From the NCBI RefSeq assembly GCF_002154605.1, contig NZ_MUNE01000073.1, positions 1 through 44,723 of the forward strand: a stretch of 44,723 nucleotides of DNA. The letters run 5' to 3'. The DNA is from Streptomyces milbemycinicus. GTDB taxonomy: Bacteria; Actinomycetota; Actinomycetes; Streptomycetales; Streptomycetaceae. Numbering within the stretch: position 1 is the stretch's first letter; each line of letters opens with the position of its first letter. Made by a program: the position numbers and the translations under genes. Under the pieces are notes generated by a model. That model saw nothing but the letters and a program-made list of their open reading frames with translations, did no database searches and was not told where the DNA came from. Shown here one piece after another: positions 1 to 8,855 of the stretch.

Positions 1-748
1 CCCGCTGCCGCGCAAACTCCAGGAAAATGCGTGGGGTCGACATGACGGCCACTCCACCCGCCAGCGCCATGGAGCATTCCTCGGCCCGCAGTGCCTGGCA
101 GGCCAGATGCAGGGCGACCAGCGACGACGAACACGCCGTGTCCACGGTGACCGCAGGCCCTTCCAAGCCCAGCGTGTAGGCGATTCGGCCGGAGGCGATG
201 CTCCCCGCGCTGCCGGTGAGGATGAAGCCCTCCGCGGACTCCGGGGGCCTTGAGGCGTGTCCGACGGGGTAGTCCGGTGGGTTGATGCCGGTGAACACGG
301 CGGTCCGGCTGCCGCGTGCGGAGGTCGGGTCGATGCCGGCGTGTTCGAATGCCTCCCACGACGTCTCCAGCAGCAGCCGCTGCTGCGGATCCATCGCAAG
401 CGCCTCACGTGGTGAGGTCTCGAAGAATTCGGCGTCGAATCCGGCAGCCTCGTAGAGGAAGCCACCGTGTCGCGTGTAGCAGGTGCCGGATCGGTCCGGG
501 TCCGGGTCGTACAGCCGCTCGACGTCCCAGCCACGGTCGGTGGGGAAATCCCCGATCGCGTCCCGCTCCGCCACGATCAGCTGCCAGAAGTCCTCCGCGG
601 ACCGGACCTCGCCGGGGAAGCGGCAGGCCATGCCGACAATGGCGATGGGTTCTTGCTCCCGCTCGGTGACCTCGTAAAGACGACGGCGAGTCCGGTCCAG
701 GTCCGCGGTCACTCGCTTCAGGTAGCTGAGGAGTTCGTCTTCGTGCAC
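1..748 (-). CDS. Modular type I polyketide synthase, N-terminal part (docking helix + KS), cut by window edge
   Basis: Only the first ~249 codons lie in the window. The protein opens with a short coiled-coil docking segment ([16 protein letters not shown], then RTRRRL) typical of modular PKS subunits that receive a chain from an upstream subunit. A ketosynthase (KS) follows, starting at [14 protein letters not shown] (about residue 40). The KS nucleophile motif DTACSSS is intact, with Cys at about residue 206. The reading stops before the two KS histidine motifs. I chose GTG at 748 because it gives a normal docking-domain length. The frame stays open upstream and no strong ribosome site decides the start, so a start some 40 bases earlier is possible. 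It is separated from the 17-36 kb PKS locus by unrelated genes and faces away from it, so it probably belongs to a different polyketide cluster. Confidence 0.9.
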   Translation of the reverse strand, partial: MHEDELLSYLKRVTADLDRTRRRLYEVTEREQEPIAIVGMACRFPGEVRSAEDFWQLIVAERDAIGDFPTDRGWDVERLYDPDPDRSGTCYTRHGGFLYEAAGFDAEFFETSPREALAMDPQQRLLLETSWEAFEHAGIDPTSARGSRTAVFTGINPPDYPVGHASRPPESAEGFILTGSAGSIASGRIAYTLGLEGPAVTVDTACSSSLVALHLACQALRAEECSMALAGGVAVMSTPRIFLEFARQR

Positions 749-935
749 CAAAGTGGGATCACTTTCTTGAGCGTCCTTGAACACGCATGGCCGCTCGGCA
801 GAGGCAGCAGTCAGAAGCAGACGTTCATGGACTTATATGCCAGGGCGGAAGAACGGCGGTCGCGTGGGACTTGAATGCACCTCGAGTAGCGGTGAGGGCC
901 GCCTGTCCGCGCCGAAAAGTGTTCTGGGAGACAGT

Positions 936-980
936 TGGGCCCGCTGCTCCCACCACGGGGGTGTGGGAACAGCGGGCCCA
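936..980 (-). terminator. Strong hairpin terminator downstream of the amidase-domain gene
   Basis: Two 18-base arms, 936-953 (TGGGCCCGCTGCTCCCAC) and 963-980, are complementary except for one mismatch, around a 9-base loop. There is no T-run, as is common for terminators in high-GC actinobacteria. It lies 25 bases past the stop of the minus-strand amidase gene and ahead of the minus-strand PKS start, so it would stop read-through into the PKS gene. Confidence 0.75.
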
Positions 981-1004
981 GGCGGCCGAGATGGTGGCCG
1001 GGTA

Positions 1005-2156
1005 TCAGGTGCGGTAGGCGTAGTACGCGGAGTTCGGGTACGACGAGAGGAGGCTGGACAGCGACCGCCGGTAGGTGTCGGTGTCGTGGTAGGTGAGGTA
1101 CGGGACGCCGCTCGTGCTCCGATACGAGGTGATCATGGTGTGATCCTTGGCGCCGTCCTTGTCGAAGTCCACCTGAAGGACGTCACCGATGTCCATCTGG
1201 TAGGCGTTCGCGAGGGCGGTGGTCCGCTTCGCGGTCTGCGTGAACCAGGACCACTCGTTGACGCCGACCCAGGTGTCGGACTGGCTCGACGTGCCGTACC
1301 ACCAGGTGTCGTAGTCCTCGGTGGAGGCGGTCGCGTGCTTCCAGCCGCCTGCGTAGAGAGACTGGCTGATGTAGTTGGTGCAGTCCCCGCCGGCGCTGTT
1401 GAAGCGGCGGTAGGCGGTGTTGTAGTTCTTCCAGTACTTCTCGGCGTACGTCGCCATCGCCGCGTAGTTGTACGTGGTGCCGGTGCCAAGGTTCTTGGGC
1501 TTGGCCGGCGCCGGGTACGTGGTGGCGGCGCGGGGGGCGTCGATGATGGCGCTCGGGCGCACCGGCGCCGTGCTCGTCGCCGGGACGGGCTCGTTGACCG
1601 GGCGGGGGCCCTTGTCCGTGCGGCGGACACTCACCAGCTGCCAGGTGCCGTCCGTCTGTGCCGTGAAGGTGAGTTCGTGGTGTGCGGTGAAGCCGGTGGT
1701 CGGGGGCTCGTCGCCGCGGATCTTCTCGTAGGTGAGGGTGGTGGCTTCGGTGACGCGGACCGTGGCCTTCCGACCCTCCACACGGGTGCTGTCGACGGTG
1801 GTCTTCGTGTCGGCGTCGCTGTAGGCCTCGCCGAGCGCGGCCAGCCGGGCGCGCGTGTCCTGCACGGAGGCCAGGCTGGTGCTCTCCGCGCGGGAGGCCG
1901 CGAGCGAGAGCCGCACGTCTCCCTGCGACTTCTGTGCCGTGCGGGCGAGTTGGGGCCGGTCGAGCAGGGCGGCGGTGCGGTCGGTCAGTACGGCGTCCGC
2001 TATTCGGCCGAAGGACGCGATGGTGGTCTGCGTCGCCGCGGGCGCCGAGTCGTCGGCGGTGGCGTCGGCTGCGTGGGCGGCGGACAGGGGCAGCAGCGCG
2101 GCGGACAGCACGGTTGCGGCCACGGTTGAGTAACGGCTCAACGTCCGAGATCTCAC
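1005..2156 (-). CDS. Secreted protein with C-terminal putative amidase domain (Amidase_6 type)
   Basis: This 383-residue protein has a clear Sec signal peptide: basic start MRSRTLSRY, hydrophobic core, and a cleavage region around SAAHAADA. The middle third (about residues 40-190) is a low-similarity extracellular region. The last ~150 residues contain YNYAAMATYAEKYW, the GGDCTNYISQSLYAGGW block with its conserved Cys, and a later DHTMITSY block with a His. These are hallmarks of the putative amidase domain seen in many secreted Streptomyces and Bacillus proteins. The Cys and His suggest a papain-like amidase or peptidase, but the substrate is unknown. The GTG start at 2156 is supported by an AAGGAG ribosome site about 7 bases upstream. 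It appears monocistronic and ends at the 936-980 hairpin. Confidence 0.85.
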   Translation of the reverse strand: MRSRTLSRYSTVAATVLSAALLPLSAAHAADATADDSAPAATQTTIASFGRIADAVLTDRTAALLDRPQLARTAQKSQGDVRLSLAASRAESTSLASVQDTRARLAALGEAYSDADTKTTVDSTRVEGRKATVRVTEATTLTYEKIRGDEPPTTGFTAHHELTFTAQTDGTWQLVSVRRTDKGPRPVNEPVPATSTAPVRPSAIIDAPRAATTYPAPAKPKNLGTGTTYNYAAMATYAEKYWKNYNTAYRRFNSAGGDCTNYISQSLYAGGWKHATASTEDYDTWWYGTSSQSDTWVGVNEWSWFTQTAKRTTALANAYQMDIGDVLQVDFDKDGAKDHTMITSYRSTSGVPYLTYHDTDTYRRSLSSLLSSYPNSAYYAYRT

Positions 2157-2346
2157 TGGGATTCTCCTTGGCCCCGGGTGGTCTGACCCGGGTGTCCGTC
2201 ATCTTTGCACGTTCTCCTCAACCTCCTCAGTTGCTTCACGATATGTCCGGTCTGATGTGGTCACTCCGCGGTCGATCGCCGCGCCTGCCCGCCCCTACCC
2301 GCCGCCCCCGGACGGAGATGTCCGTGCCGCCTGCTATCCAGGAGCC

Positions 2347-2583
2347 ATGGCAGACACGACGTACCCCGAATTGCTGGGGACCATCGATGAGTTCGCCGGG
2401 ACAATGGACCCGAAGGAGCAGGTAGCCCGCCTTTACGACCTGATGGCTCCGTTGCTCGACCGTGTTGCGCAGGAGAGCGAGGAGTTCAGTGATGAGCCTG
2501 TGCTGACGCCCGCGGATGTGGTGCGCGGGCTCGGGACGATACACATGGAGATCACGGCCTCAGGATGCCGGAAGAATGGGTGA
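2347..2583 (+). CDS. Small acidic protein of unknown function
   Basis: A 78-residue protein (starting MADTTYPELLGTIDEFAG) that I do not recognise. It is acidic and probably helical, with no signal peptide or membrane segment. ATG at 2347 was chosen because AGGAG lies just upstream (spacing is short, about 3 bases) and because the longer in-frame extension reads as proline/arginine-rich non-coding sequence. Its stop lies 10 bases before the next ATG, so the two genes are probably co-transcribed and may act together. Confidence 0.6.
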   Translation: MADTTYPELLGTIDEFAGTMDPKEQVARLYDLMAPLLDRVAQESEEFSDEPVLTPADVVRGLGTIHMEITASGCRKNG

Positions 2584-2593
2584 GGGTGCTGTC

Positions 2594-3718
2594 ATGGGCG
2601 ACGCAACACAACACACCCTCCGGGAGTTCGCGGAGGTCTTGGTCCGGCTGGGCATAGCGACGGAGGAGCAGGCCGCGGTCGGTCTGGCGGAAGCCGCCGG
2701 GATCGGCATGGACCTTGATGAGGACTTCGATAACCCCGACGAGCTGACCTTCCTCGTCGGCGAATGCGGCATCGGCTTCCAGACGCCCGAAAAGGTGCTG
2801 GGCTATCTCGAGGACGGGTACGCGGAGTTGCTGCTCGACGCGGCGGCGTGCTCAGGCGGCTCGGTGGTGGTCGACGATGTCGAGCTGGTGAAGGATGAGG
2901 ACGGAGAGGAGTATCTGCACTTCCGGCGCAATGGCCGGTCGATTTGGCACCCGGCGGAACACCTCTCCGACAGCACGCGCTACATGGACTGGAACACCGC
3001 CTTCGACGCCATAGGCGACCTCGTGCCCGGCAACGACGATCCACGGGGTTTTTACCAGCTGGACGAGGATTCCTATGACGCCTGGTGGCTTCTGCTCACG
3101 CCCGAACAGGCCAAGGATCTCAAGGAGTTCGGTCTGCCGATGCCGGTGGATCTCGGCAATTGGGTGCGTGACGAGATGCCCACGGGGGAACCCGGCACGC
3201 TCGCGTGGTACATGGAGGACGACCGCCTGCACGCCAGTGAGGAGTCCCGCCGGTTTCTTGACGAGTGGCTGACCTCCATGGACGCCGCACTGGACCGGTG
3301 GCGTACGGCCCATCTGCCCGATGACTTCCCCTTCGACTACTCACCGGACTCGCTCTTGGTGCTGGAGAGGCTTGTGCTGGACCGTTTCGACGGCCCCGCC
3401 TCGCTGGAGGCGGCGGCCGGTGACGGAGACGAGTTCTACGCGGGCGCGGTGCGGTACGTGGGGGAGACCGCGCTGCGGATGTGGCCGTGCCGTTGGACGT
3501 ACCGGCACTCCGACGACCGCTTGATGGTGTTCACCAACGAGCCGATGGTCTGTCCCAACGCCCCGGGGAGATTCGCGTGGGAAGTCTCTCCCCGCTACGC
3601 GCTGCACACCCTCGTGCGAGACCGTACGCCTCATAGCCTGCGGGAGTACCTGAGCACAGTCGAGAACGCGGTCGACAGCTACCACAAAGTGCTCCGCGCC
3701 CGCACCCGTGGTCGCTAG
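2594..3718 (+). CDS. Conserved-looking cytoplasmic protein of unknown function
   Basis: A 374-residue soluble protein, strongly acidic in the first half, beginning MGDATQHTLREFAEVLVRLG. I recognise no catalytic motif. The N-terminal ~80 residues look like a small helical module that could bind a partner. The rest is rich in Trp, Tyr and Asp (for example YMDWNTAFDAIGD), in the style of polymorphic-toxin immunity or SMI1/KNR4-like proteins, but this is only an impression. ATG 2594 follows GAGGG at a usual spacing. An alternative ATG at 2577 would overlap the upstream gene. It ends 21 bases from the convergent response regulator. Confidence 0.65.
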   Translation: MGDATQHTLREFAEVLVRLGIATEEQAAVGLAEAAGIGMDLDEDFDNPDELTFLVGECGIGFQTPEKVLGYLEDGYAELLLDAAACSGGSVVVDDVELVKDEDGEEYLHFRRNGRSIWHPAEHLSDSTRYMDWNTAFDAIGDLVPGNDDPRGFYQLDEDSYDAWWLLLTPEQAKDLKEFGLPMPVDLGNWVRDEMPTGEPGTLAWYMEDDRLHASEESRRFLDEWLTSMDAALDRWRTAHLPDDFPFDYSPDSLLVLERLVLDRFDGPASLEAAAGDGDEFYAGAVRYVGETALRMWPCRWTYRHSDDRLMVFTNEPMVCPNAPGRFAWEVSPRYALHTLVRDRTPHSLREYLSTVENAVDSYHKVLRARTRGR

Positions 3719-3739
3719 TCGGCCACAGGTGTCCGCTCG

Positions 3740-4432
3740 TCATACCCGCCAGCTGTACCGGCGCTCCGGCCGTCCGGCGCTGCCGTAGCGCAGCGCCACA
3801 TCGGCGTGGCCGGTGTCGTGGAAGTACTCCAGGTAGCGGCGGGCGCTCACCCGGGAGACACCGGTGGCGGCCGCCGCTTCGGTGGCGGAGAGGGTGCCGT
3901 CGGCGTCGCGGAGCGCCCGTTCGATCAGGTCGGCGGTCTCCACGCTCATGCCTTTCGGCAGGGCGTTGCCCGCCGCGGGCGCGAAGGCCCCGGCCAGGGC
4001 GCGGTCCACGTCGGCCTGGCCGCGGACGACGGTGGTGAGCAGTCGCCCGCGCCGGGTCGCGTACCGTTCGAGGCGGGGCTGCAGGTCCTCGTAGTCGAAG
4101 GGCTTGAGGAGGTAGTCGACGACGCCGTGGCGTACGGCGTCGCGTACTGCGTCGGCCTCGCGGGCCGCGCTGATGACCAGTACGTCGCAGTCGTGTCCGG
4201 CGGTGCGCAGCCGGGGGATGACGTCGAGGCCGAAGACATCCGGCAGGTACAGGTCGAGCAGGACGAGGTCGGGGCGCAGCTCGTCCACGGCCTTGATGGC
4301 CTGCTCGCCGGTGTGAGCGGTACCGACGACCCGGAAGGAGGGGATTCGTTCGACAAACGTGCGGTGGACCCGGGCGACCATGAAGTCGTCGTCGACGACC
4401 AGGACGTCGATGGTGCCGGTCGGCTCGGTCAT
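3740..4432 (-). CDS. Response regulator of the CitB/DpiA family
   Basis: A 230-residue two-domain regulator. The receiver domain (residues 8-122) has the acidic pocket VVDDDF, the phospho-acceptor D60 in LVLLDLYLPD and K110 in LLKPFDY. The C-terminal part carries a winged-helix-like DNA-binding region (about 175-230: LSATEAAAATGVSRVSARRY) typical of regulators of di- and tricarboxylate uptake. The ATG overlaps the stop of the sensor kinase gene by 4 bases (ATGA), so the two are translationally coupled. The likely target is the divergent TctC/GntP transport pair. Confidence 0.92.
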   Translation of the reverse strand: MTEPTGTIDVLVVDDDFMVARVHRTFVERIPSFRVVGTAHTGEQAIKAVDELRPDLVLLDLYLPDVFGLDVIPRLRTAGHDCDVLVISAAREADAVRDAVRHGVVDYLLKPFDYEDLQPRLERYATRRGRLLTTVVRGQADVDRALAGAFAPAAGNALPKGMSVETADLIERALRDADGTLSATEAAAATGVSRVSARRYLEYFHDTGHADVALRYGSAGRPERRYSWRV

Positions 4433-6102
4433 GGGGTAGCTCCTTCCGCCACCGCGCCGGTGGGGTGGCCGACGGACATGTGCGCGGTGAACATGGCGCC
4501 CTCGGCCGTATTGGTGACCGCGATCTCTCCGCCGCGGCGCTCGCAGACGAGACGGGTCAGGGCGAGCCCGATGCCGCGCTCGCCCTCTTGGGCGGCCTTG
4601 GTGGTGAAGCCGTGTGCGAAGACTTCTTGGGCGAGTTCGGGGGCGACGCCGGGGCCCGAGTCGCGTACCACGATCTCCACGCTGGCGGCGTCCTGTCGCA
4701 GTTCGACCTCCACCCACGCCTCGTCATACGGGACGCCGCCGTGGAGCGAGCCGTCGGGCTCGCCCGCGGTGGCCGCGTCGATGGCGTTGTCGACGAGGTT
4801 GCCGACCACGGTCGCCACGTCGGCGGCGTCTTCCGGGGCGAGGCGGCCCAGCCCCGTACGGTCGGAGATGCGCAGGGCGACCTTCCGTTCGGCGGCCTGG
4901 GCGGACTTCGCCATCAGCAGCGCGGCGACGGCGGTGTCGCGGACCCGGCGGCCGACGGTCATGTCGAGTGACTGGCGGCGCTGGTTCAATGCGCGGATGT
5001 AGCGCACCACCTCCTCCTGCTCGCCGATCTGGATCAGCCCGGAGATGGTGTGCAGCTGGTTGGCGAACTCGTGCGCCTGGGCGCGCAGCAGCTCGGAGGT
5101 GCTGCGGAAGGAGCCGATTTCGCGCTCCAGGTGGGCCAGTTCGGTGCGGTCGCGCAGGGTGGCGACGGAGCCGAGCAGCCGGCCGTCCTTGGTGACCGTC
5201 ATCCGGTTCATGACCAGGACGCGGCCGTGGCGGACGACGACCTCGTCACGCGCGTCCGCGGTGGTGTCCTGCGCCCCGGTCAGCACGTCGAGTAGCCGTC
5301 CGTCGATGCCGAGCTCGGCCACGGTCCGGCCCACGCTGTCCACGGGCAGGTCGAGCAGCCGCCTGCCCACGTCGTTGACGAGGGTGAGGCGGTGCTGCGG
5401 GTCCAGGGCGACGACGCCCTCGGCGATGCCGTACAGCATGGCCTCGCGGTGCTCGGCCAGTCCGGTGATCTCGCGTGGCTCCAGTCCGAGCGTCTGGCGT
5501 TTGACGCGCCGGGCGAGCAGCCAGGAGCCGACGACGCCGAGCGCACTGGCGACGCCGAGGTAGATCAGCAGATACGAGGAGACGCCGCTGAGCCGCTGCC
5601 ACACCGTCGGGGACGCCTCGCCGACCATGACCGTGCCCAGCCTCCGGCCCACGTCGTCCCCCGTGGTGCCGAGCACCGGCACCTGGGCCACCAGCTCCCG
5701 GTTGCCGTCCCAGGCCAGCGAGCCGGACCAGCCCCGGCCCGCGCCGACTCCCTCGCCCAGCGGCAGCCGGTCGCCGACCACCGTGGGATTGGTCGAGCTG
5801 ACGACGCGGCCGGTGCGGTCGGCCACCGTCACCGAGGTGACATCGGACTGCACCTGTGTGGAGTGCACCAAAGGGGCCAGGGCCTCGGCGGGCGCGGGTT
5901 TCACCAGCCGGCTGTGTACGAGAGGGTGGGCGGCCAGCTGCTCGGCCAGCGCGCTCACCCGCCGTCCTTCCACCCGGTTGAAGGTGGCCTCCGACTGTGC
6001 GAGCGAGACCGCGGCGACCGCCAGCAGCACCACCACGACGATGGCGAGCTGGAGTACCAGCATCTCGCCCGCGAGCGTTTGGCGACGGAACGCGGCGACC
6101 AC
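4429..6102 (-). CDS. Sensor histidine kinase, CitA/DcuS type
   Basis: A 557-residue membrane kinase. TM1 spans about residues 14-36, followed by an extracytoplasmic sensor domain (about 37-170) and TM2 (about 174-196). A cytoplasmic PAS domain follows (about 210-310), then a Spo0B-type dimerisation helix with phospho-acceptor H344 in AHEFANQLHTISGL, and a HATPase domain with N, G1 (RDSGPGVAPE) and G2 (GERGIGLALT) boxes. The fold order matches kinases that sense citrate or C4-dicarboxylates outside the cell. GTG 6102 was chosen because AGGAGAGA lies 11 bases upstream and the protein then starts just before TM1. The longer open frame would run into the divergent promoter region. Confidence 0.9.
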   Translation of the reverse strand: MVAAFRRQTLAGEMLVLQLAIVVVVLLAVAAVSLAQSEATFNRVEGRRVSALAEQLAAHPLVHSRLVKPAPAEALAPLVHSTQVQSDVTSVTVADRTGRVVSSTNPTVVGDRLPLGEGVGAGRGWSGSLAWDGNRELVAQVPVLGTTGDDVGRRLGTVMVGEASPTVWQRLSGVSSYLLIYLGVASALGVVGSWLLARRVKRQTLGLEPREITGLAEHREAMLYGIAEGVVALDPQHRLTLVNDVGRRLLDLPVDSVGRTVAELGIDGRLLDVLTGAQDTTADARDEVVVRHGRVLVMNRMTVTKDGRLLGSVATLRDRTELAHLEREIGSFRSTSELLRAQAHEFANQLHTISGLIQIGEQEEVVRYIRALNQRRQSLDMTVGRRVRDTAVAALLMAKSAQAAERKVALRISDRTGLGRLAPEDAADVATVVGNLVDNAIDAATAGEPDGSLHGGVPYDEAWVEVELRQDAASVEIVVRDSGPGVAPELAQEVFAHGFTTKAAQEGERGIGLALTRLVCERRGGEIAVTNTAEGAMFTAHMSVGHPTGAVAEGATP

Positions 6103-6200
6103 AATGAACTCAATCTCTCCTGGTGACACAACCTGGGCGACTCTCCCGCCAGGCCGCACAATCATGACGTCCGCCGTGCGAGAAGCGAAAGGGAGGTGCC
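6103..6200. promoter_or_regulatory. Divergent promoter region between sensor kinase and TctC-type lipoprotein genes
   Basis: This 98-base gap separates the minus-strand kinase start from the plus-strand binding-protein start, so it must hold both promoters. It contains the kinase ribosome site (6114-6121) and an AGGGAGG ribosome site for the downstream gene. I could not identify convincing -35/-10 boxes or a response-regulator site. Confidence 0.5.
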
Positions 6201-7187
6201 ATGAGAGGACGTACCCGAGCCCTGTCGGGCACCGTAGCCCTCCTGCTCTCGCTGGTTCTCGGCGGCTGTGGCGCATGGCCGGACACCGGAGCGGCCGATG
6301 ACGGTCTGCGCATCCTGGTGCCCAACACGGCCGGGGGCGGATACGACACCACGGCCCGGACCGTGGCCCGTGTGCTGGAGGAAACCGGCACCGCCTCGGA
6401 TGTGCAGGTGTTCAACCTGCCGGGTGCCGGTGGAACGGTGGGTCTCCAGCGGACCGTCAACGAACGCGGCAACGGCCGGCTCGCCCTCCAGATGGGCCTC
6501 GGGGTCCTCGGCGCGTCGCATGTCGTGCACGCGCGGGTGACCGTACGGCAGACCACCCCGATCGCGCGCCTCATCGAGGAGCCCGAGGCGGTGGTGGTCC
6601 GCAAGGACTCGCCGTACCGCACGGTCGAGGACCTGGTCACCGCGTGGCGGACGGGCCCGCGGCGGGTCAGGGTCGGCGGCGGCTCCTCTCTGGGCGGTCC
6701 GGACCACCTGTTCCCCATGGAGCTGGCCAGGACCGTCGGAATTGCTCCCCGGCAGGTGAGGTACGTCGCCTACGACGGCGGTGGCGGCGATCTGCTGCCC
6801 GCGCTGCTTGACGGCAGGGTGGACTTCGCCACCAGTGGCATCGGTGAGTTCCTGGACCAGATCCAGGCGGGCCAGCTGCGGGTGCTCGCGGTCACCAGCG
6901 ACCGGCCGGTGGCCGCGCTGCCCGGTGTGCCGACCCTGAAGGCGTCCGGCATCGACCTGGTGTTCCACAACTGGCGGGGGATCGTCGCCCCGCCCGGCAT
7001 CAGTCCCGAGGACCGCAAGCGGTGGATCCGGGCGCTGACCGCGCTGCACTCCTCGCGGCAGTGGAAGGCCGAGCTCACCCGGCACGGCTGGACCGACGCC
7101 TTCATCACCGGCGGCGCCTTCGGCGCCTATCTCAAGCGGCAGGACGCCGCGGTGGCCGACCTGGCCGCGCGCCTCGGACTCGACTGA
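6201..7187 (+). CDS. TctC/Bug-family tricarboxylate-binding lipoprotein
   Basis: A 328-residue extracytoplasmic binding protein. The N-terminus is a lipoprotein signal with lipobox LGGC (Cys23). The mature part has the hallmark start ILVPNTAGGGYDTTARTVA and the later motifs VGGGSSLGGPDHL and VDFATSGIGEFL of the tripartite tricarboxylate transporter (TTT) receptors. Its usual partners, the membrane proteins TctA and TctB, are absent here. The next gene is a GntP-type permease. Divergence from a CitA/CitB-type pair suggests that a carboxylate or sugar acid is sensed and taken up. The ribosome site AGGGAGG is about 6 bases before the ATG. Confidence 0.9.
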   Translation: MRGRTRALSGTVALLLSLVLGGCGAWPDTGAADDGLRILVPNTAGGGYDTTARTVARVLEETGTASDVQVFNLPGAGGTVGLQRTVNERGNGRLALQMGLGVLGASHVVHARVTVRQTTPIARLIEEPEAVVVRKDSPYRTVEDLVTAWRTGPRRVRVGGGSSLGGPDHLFPMELARTVGIAPRQVRYVAYDGGGGDLLPALLDGRVDFATSGIGEFLDQIQAGQLRVLAVTSDRPVAALPGVPTLKASGIDLVFHNWRGIVAPPGISPEDRKRWIRALTALHSSRQWKAELTRHGWTDAFITGGAFGAYLKRQDAAVADLAARLGLD

Positions 7188-7274
7188 CCGCCTCCCGCAC
7201 GGTGCTCGTCCCGCGGGTCACGCACGCCTTCTTTCCGTCTCCTGATTCGTGCATACGTTCGAAAGGTATCCCGT

Positions 7275-8702
7275 ATGACCGCACACACCTGGTGGCTGCT
7301 GGTGATCCTCACGGTGGCGATCACCGCACTGATCTACCTGATCAACTCACGGCTGCGCGTCCACCCCTTCGTCGCACTGATCGTCGTGACCGTCGCCACC
7401 GGACTCGCGGCCGGCGAACCGGTGGCCAAACTGATCGACTCGATCGAGGAAGGCGCGGGCGGCACCCTCGGGGACGTCGGTGTCACGCTGGCACTGGGCG
7501 CCATGCTGGGCCGGCTGCTGTCCGACTCCGGAGCCACCGACGCCATCGCCCGCGGCCTCGTCGAACGGGCCGACACCCGCAGGCTGCCCTGGCTGGTCGG
7601 CGCGGTGGCGTTCGTCATCGGCATCCCGATGTTCTTCGAGGTGGGCCTGATCGTCCTGCTGCCGCTGATCTTCAGCGTGGCCCGTCGGCTCGAGGACCAG
7701 GGCGGCACCAAGGGCAGCCCGTACGTGCTGCTCGGCGTCCCGGCCATCGCCTCCCTGTCCACCCTGCACGGCATGCTGCCGCCCCACCCCGGCCCGCTGA
7801 CCGCCATGACCGGCCTGCACGCCGACCTCGGCCTCACCCTCGTCGTCGGCGTCGTCTGCGCCATCCCCACCGTCATCCTGGCCGGCCCCGTCTACGCCCG
7901 CTGGATCGCGCCTCGGCTGCCCGAGGTCCGCCCGGACGCCGAACTCGTGGCCCAGTTCACCGGCACCGGACAGGGATCCGCGGCGCCTTCCTCGGGGCCC
8001 GGCGCGCAGTCGCGTACGGACGCGGGTCCCCGCTCCGGCGTGTCCGTCGGGCTGGCCGTGGCGGCCGTGCTCGTTCCGGTCGCGCTCATGCTGCTGCGCA
8101 CCTTGGCCGAAACGCTGCTCGACGAGTCCAGCGGGCTGCGCGCCGGCCTCGCCTTCGCGGGGGAACCGCTGGTGGCGATGTTGGCCGGTGTGCTCTTCGC
8201 CCTCGGCGTGACCATCATCGGCGGTGGCCGCTCGGGGGAGGAGACCCACGCCTCCCTGACCAACAGCCTCAAGTCCATTGCCGCGATCCTCCTCATCATC
8301 GGTGGTGGAGGCGCGTTCAAGCAGGTCCTTCAGGACTCGGGGATCGGCGACGCCATCGCGTCGGCCGCCGAGGGAGCCCATATCAACGTGATCGTGCTGG
8401 GCTGGCTCATCGCGCTGCTGCTGTCGCTGACCACGGGCTCGGCCACCGTCGGCATCGTCTCCGCGACCGGCATCGTGGCCCCGCTGATCGGTGGCGGCGG
8501 AGGCCTGGAGGCATCGCTTCTCGTGGTCGCGATCGGCGCCGGCTCCCTCGGCCTCAACTACGTCAACCACGCCGGCTTCTGGCTGGTGAAGGAGTCGTTC
8601 GGCATGGATCTCGCCCAGGCCGCCAGGACCCAGACCGTCGTCCAGACCCTGGTCAGCGTGCTCGGCCTGCTCATGGCCCTGCTGCTGTCGGTGTTCGTCT
8701 GA
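7275..8702 (+). CDS. GntP-family permease (gluconate/organic-acid:H+ symporter)
   Basis: A 475-residue polytopic membrane protein with about 12 or more hydrophobic segments. GntP-family signatures are visible: GAMLGRLLSDSGATDAIARG in the first half, the GIPMFFEVGLIVLLPL segment, HGMLPPHPGPL, and the C-terminal LNYVNHAGFWLVKE stretch. It should import gluconate or a related hydroxy acid with protons. It lies 87 bases behind the TctC-type lipoprotein gene on the same strand, probably under the same promoter. GAAAGG lies ahead of the ATG. The exact substrate cannot be read from sequence. Confidence 0.9.
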   Translation: MTAHTWWLLVILTVAITALIYLINSRLRVHPFVALIVVTVATGLAAGEPVAKLIDSIEEGAGGTLGDVGVTLALGAMLGRLLSDSGATDAIARGLVERADTRRLPWLVGAVAFVIGIPMFFEVGLIVLLPLIFSVARRLEDQGGTKGSPYVLLGVPAIASLSTLHGMLPPHPGPLTAMTGLHADLGLTLVVGVVCAIPTVILAGPVYARWIAPRLPEVRPDAELVAQFTGTGQGSAAPSSGPGAQSRTDAGPRSGVSVGLAVAAVLVPVALMLLRTLAETLLDESSGLRAGLAFAGEPLVAMLAGVLFALGVTIIGGGRSGEETHASLTNSLKSIAAILLIIGGGGAFKQVLQDSGIGDAIASAAEGAHINVIVLGWLIALLLSLTTGSATVGIVSATGIVAPLIGGGGGLEASLLVVAIGAGSLGLNYVNHAGFWLVKESFGMDLAQAARTQTVVQTLVSVLGLLMALLLSVFV

Positions 8703-8855
8703 CTCCTGCCGGCCGTCCTGGGCGAAGACCCACGTGGACGGCCCGCCGCCGGGGTAGATGACCTGCAGCGGCCTCGGCGGGCCGTGCGGCAGTCGGCGAT
8801 GGCCGCCGGCCCGACCCGCCGGGGCGTGCGGCCATCGGACACGGGGGAGTGCGGG

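Noticed and set aside
8705..8775. A minus-strand stretch whose translation (VIYPGGGPSTWVFAQDG) looks protein-like
   Set aside because: The frame runs on into antisense GntP sequence without a stop, has no start signal and matches no family I know. A gene remnant is possible but unsupported.
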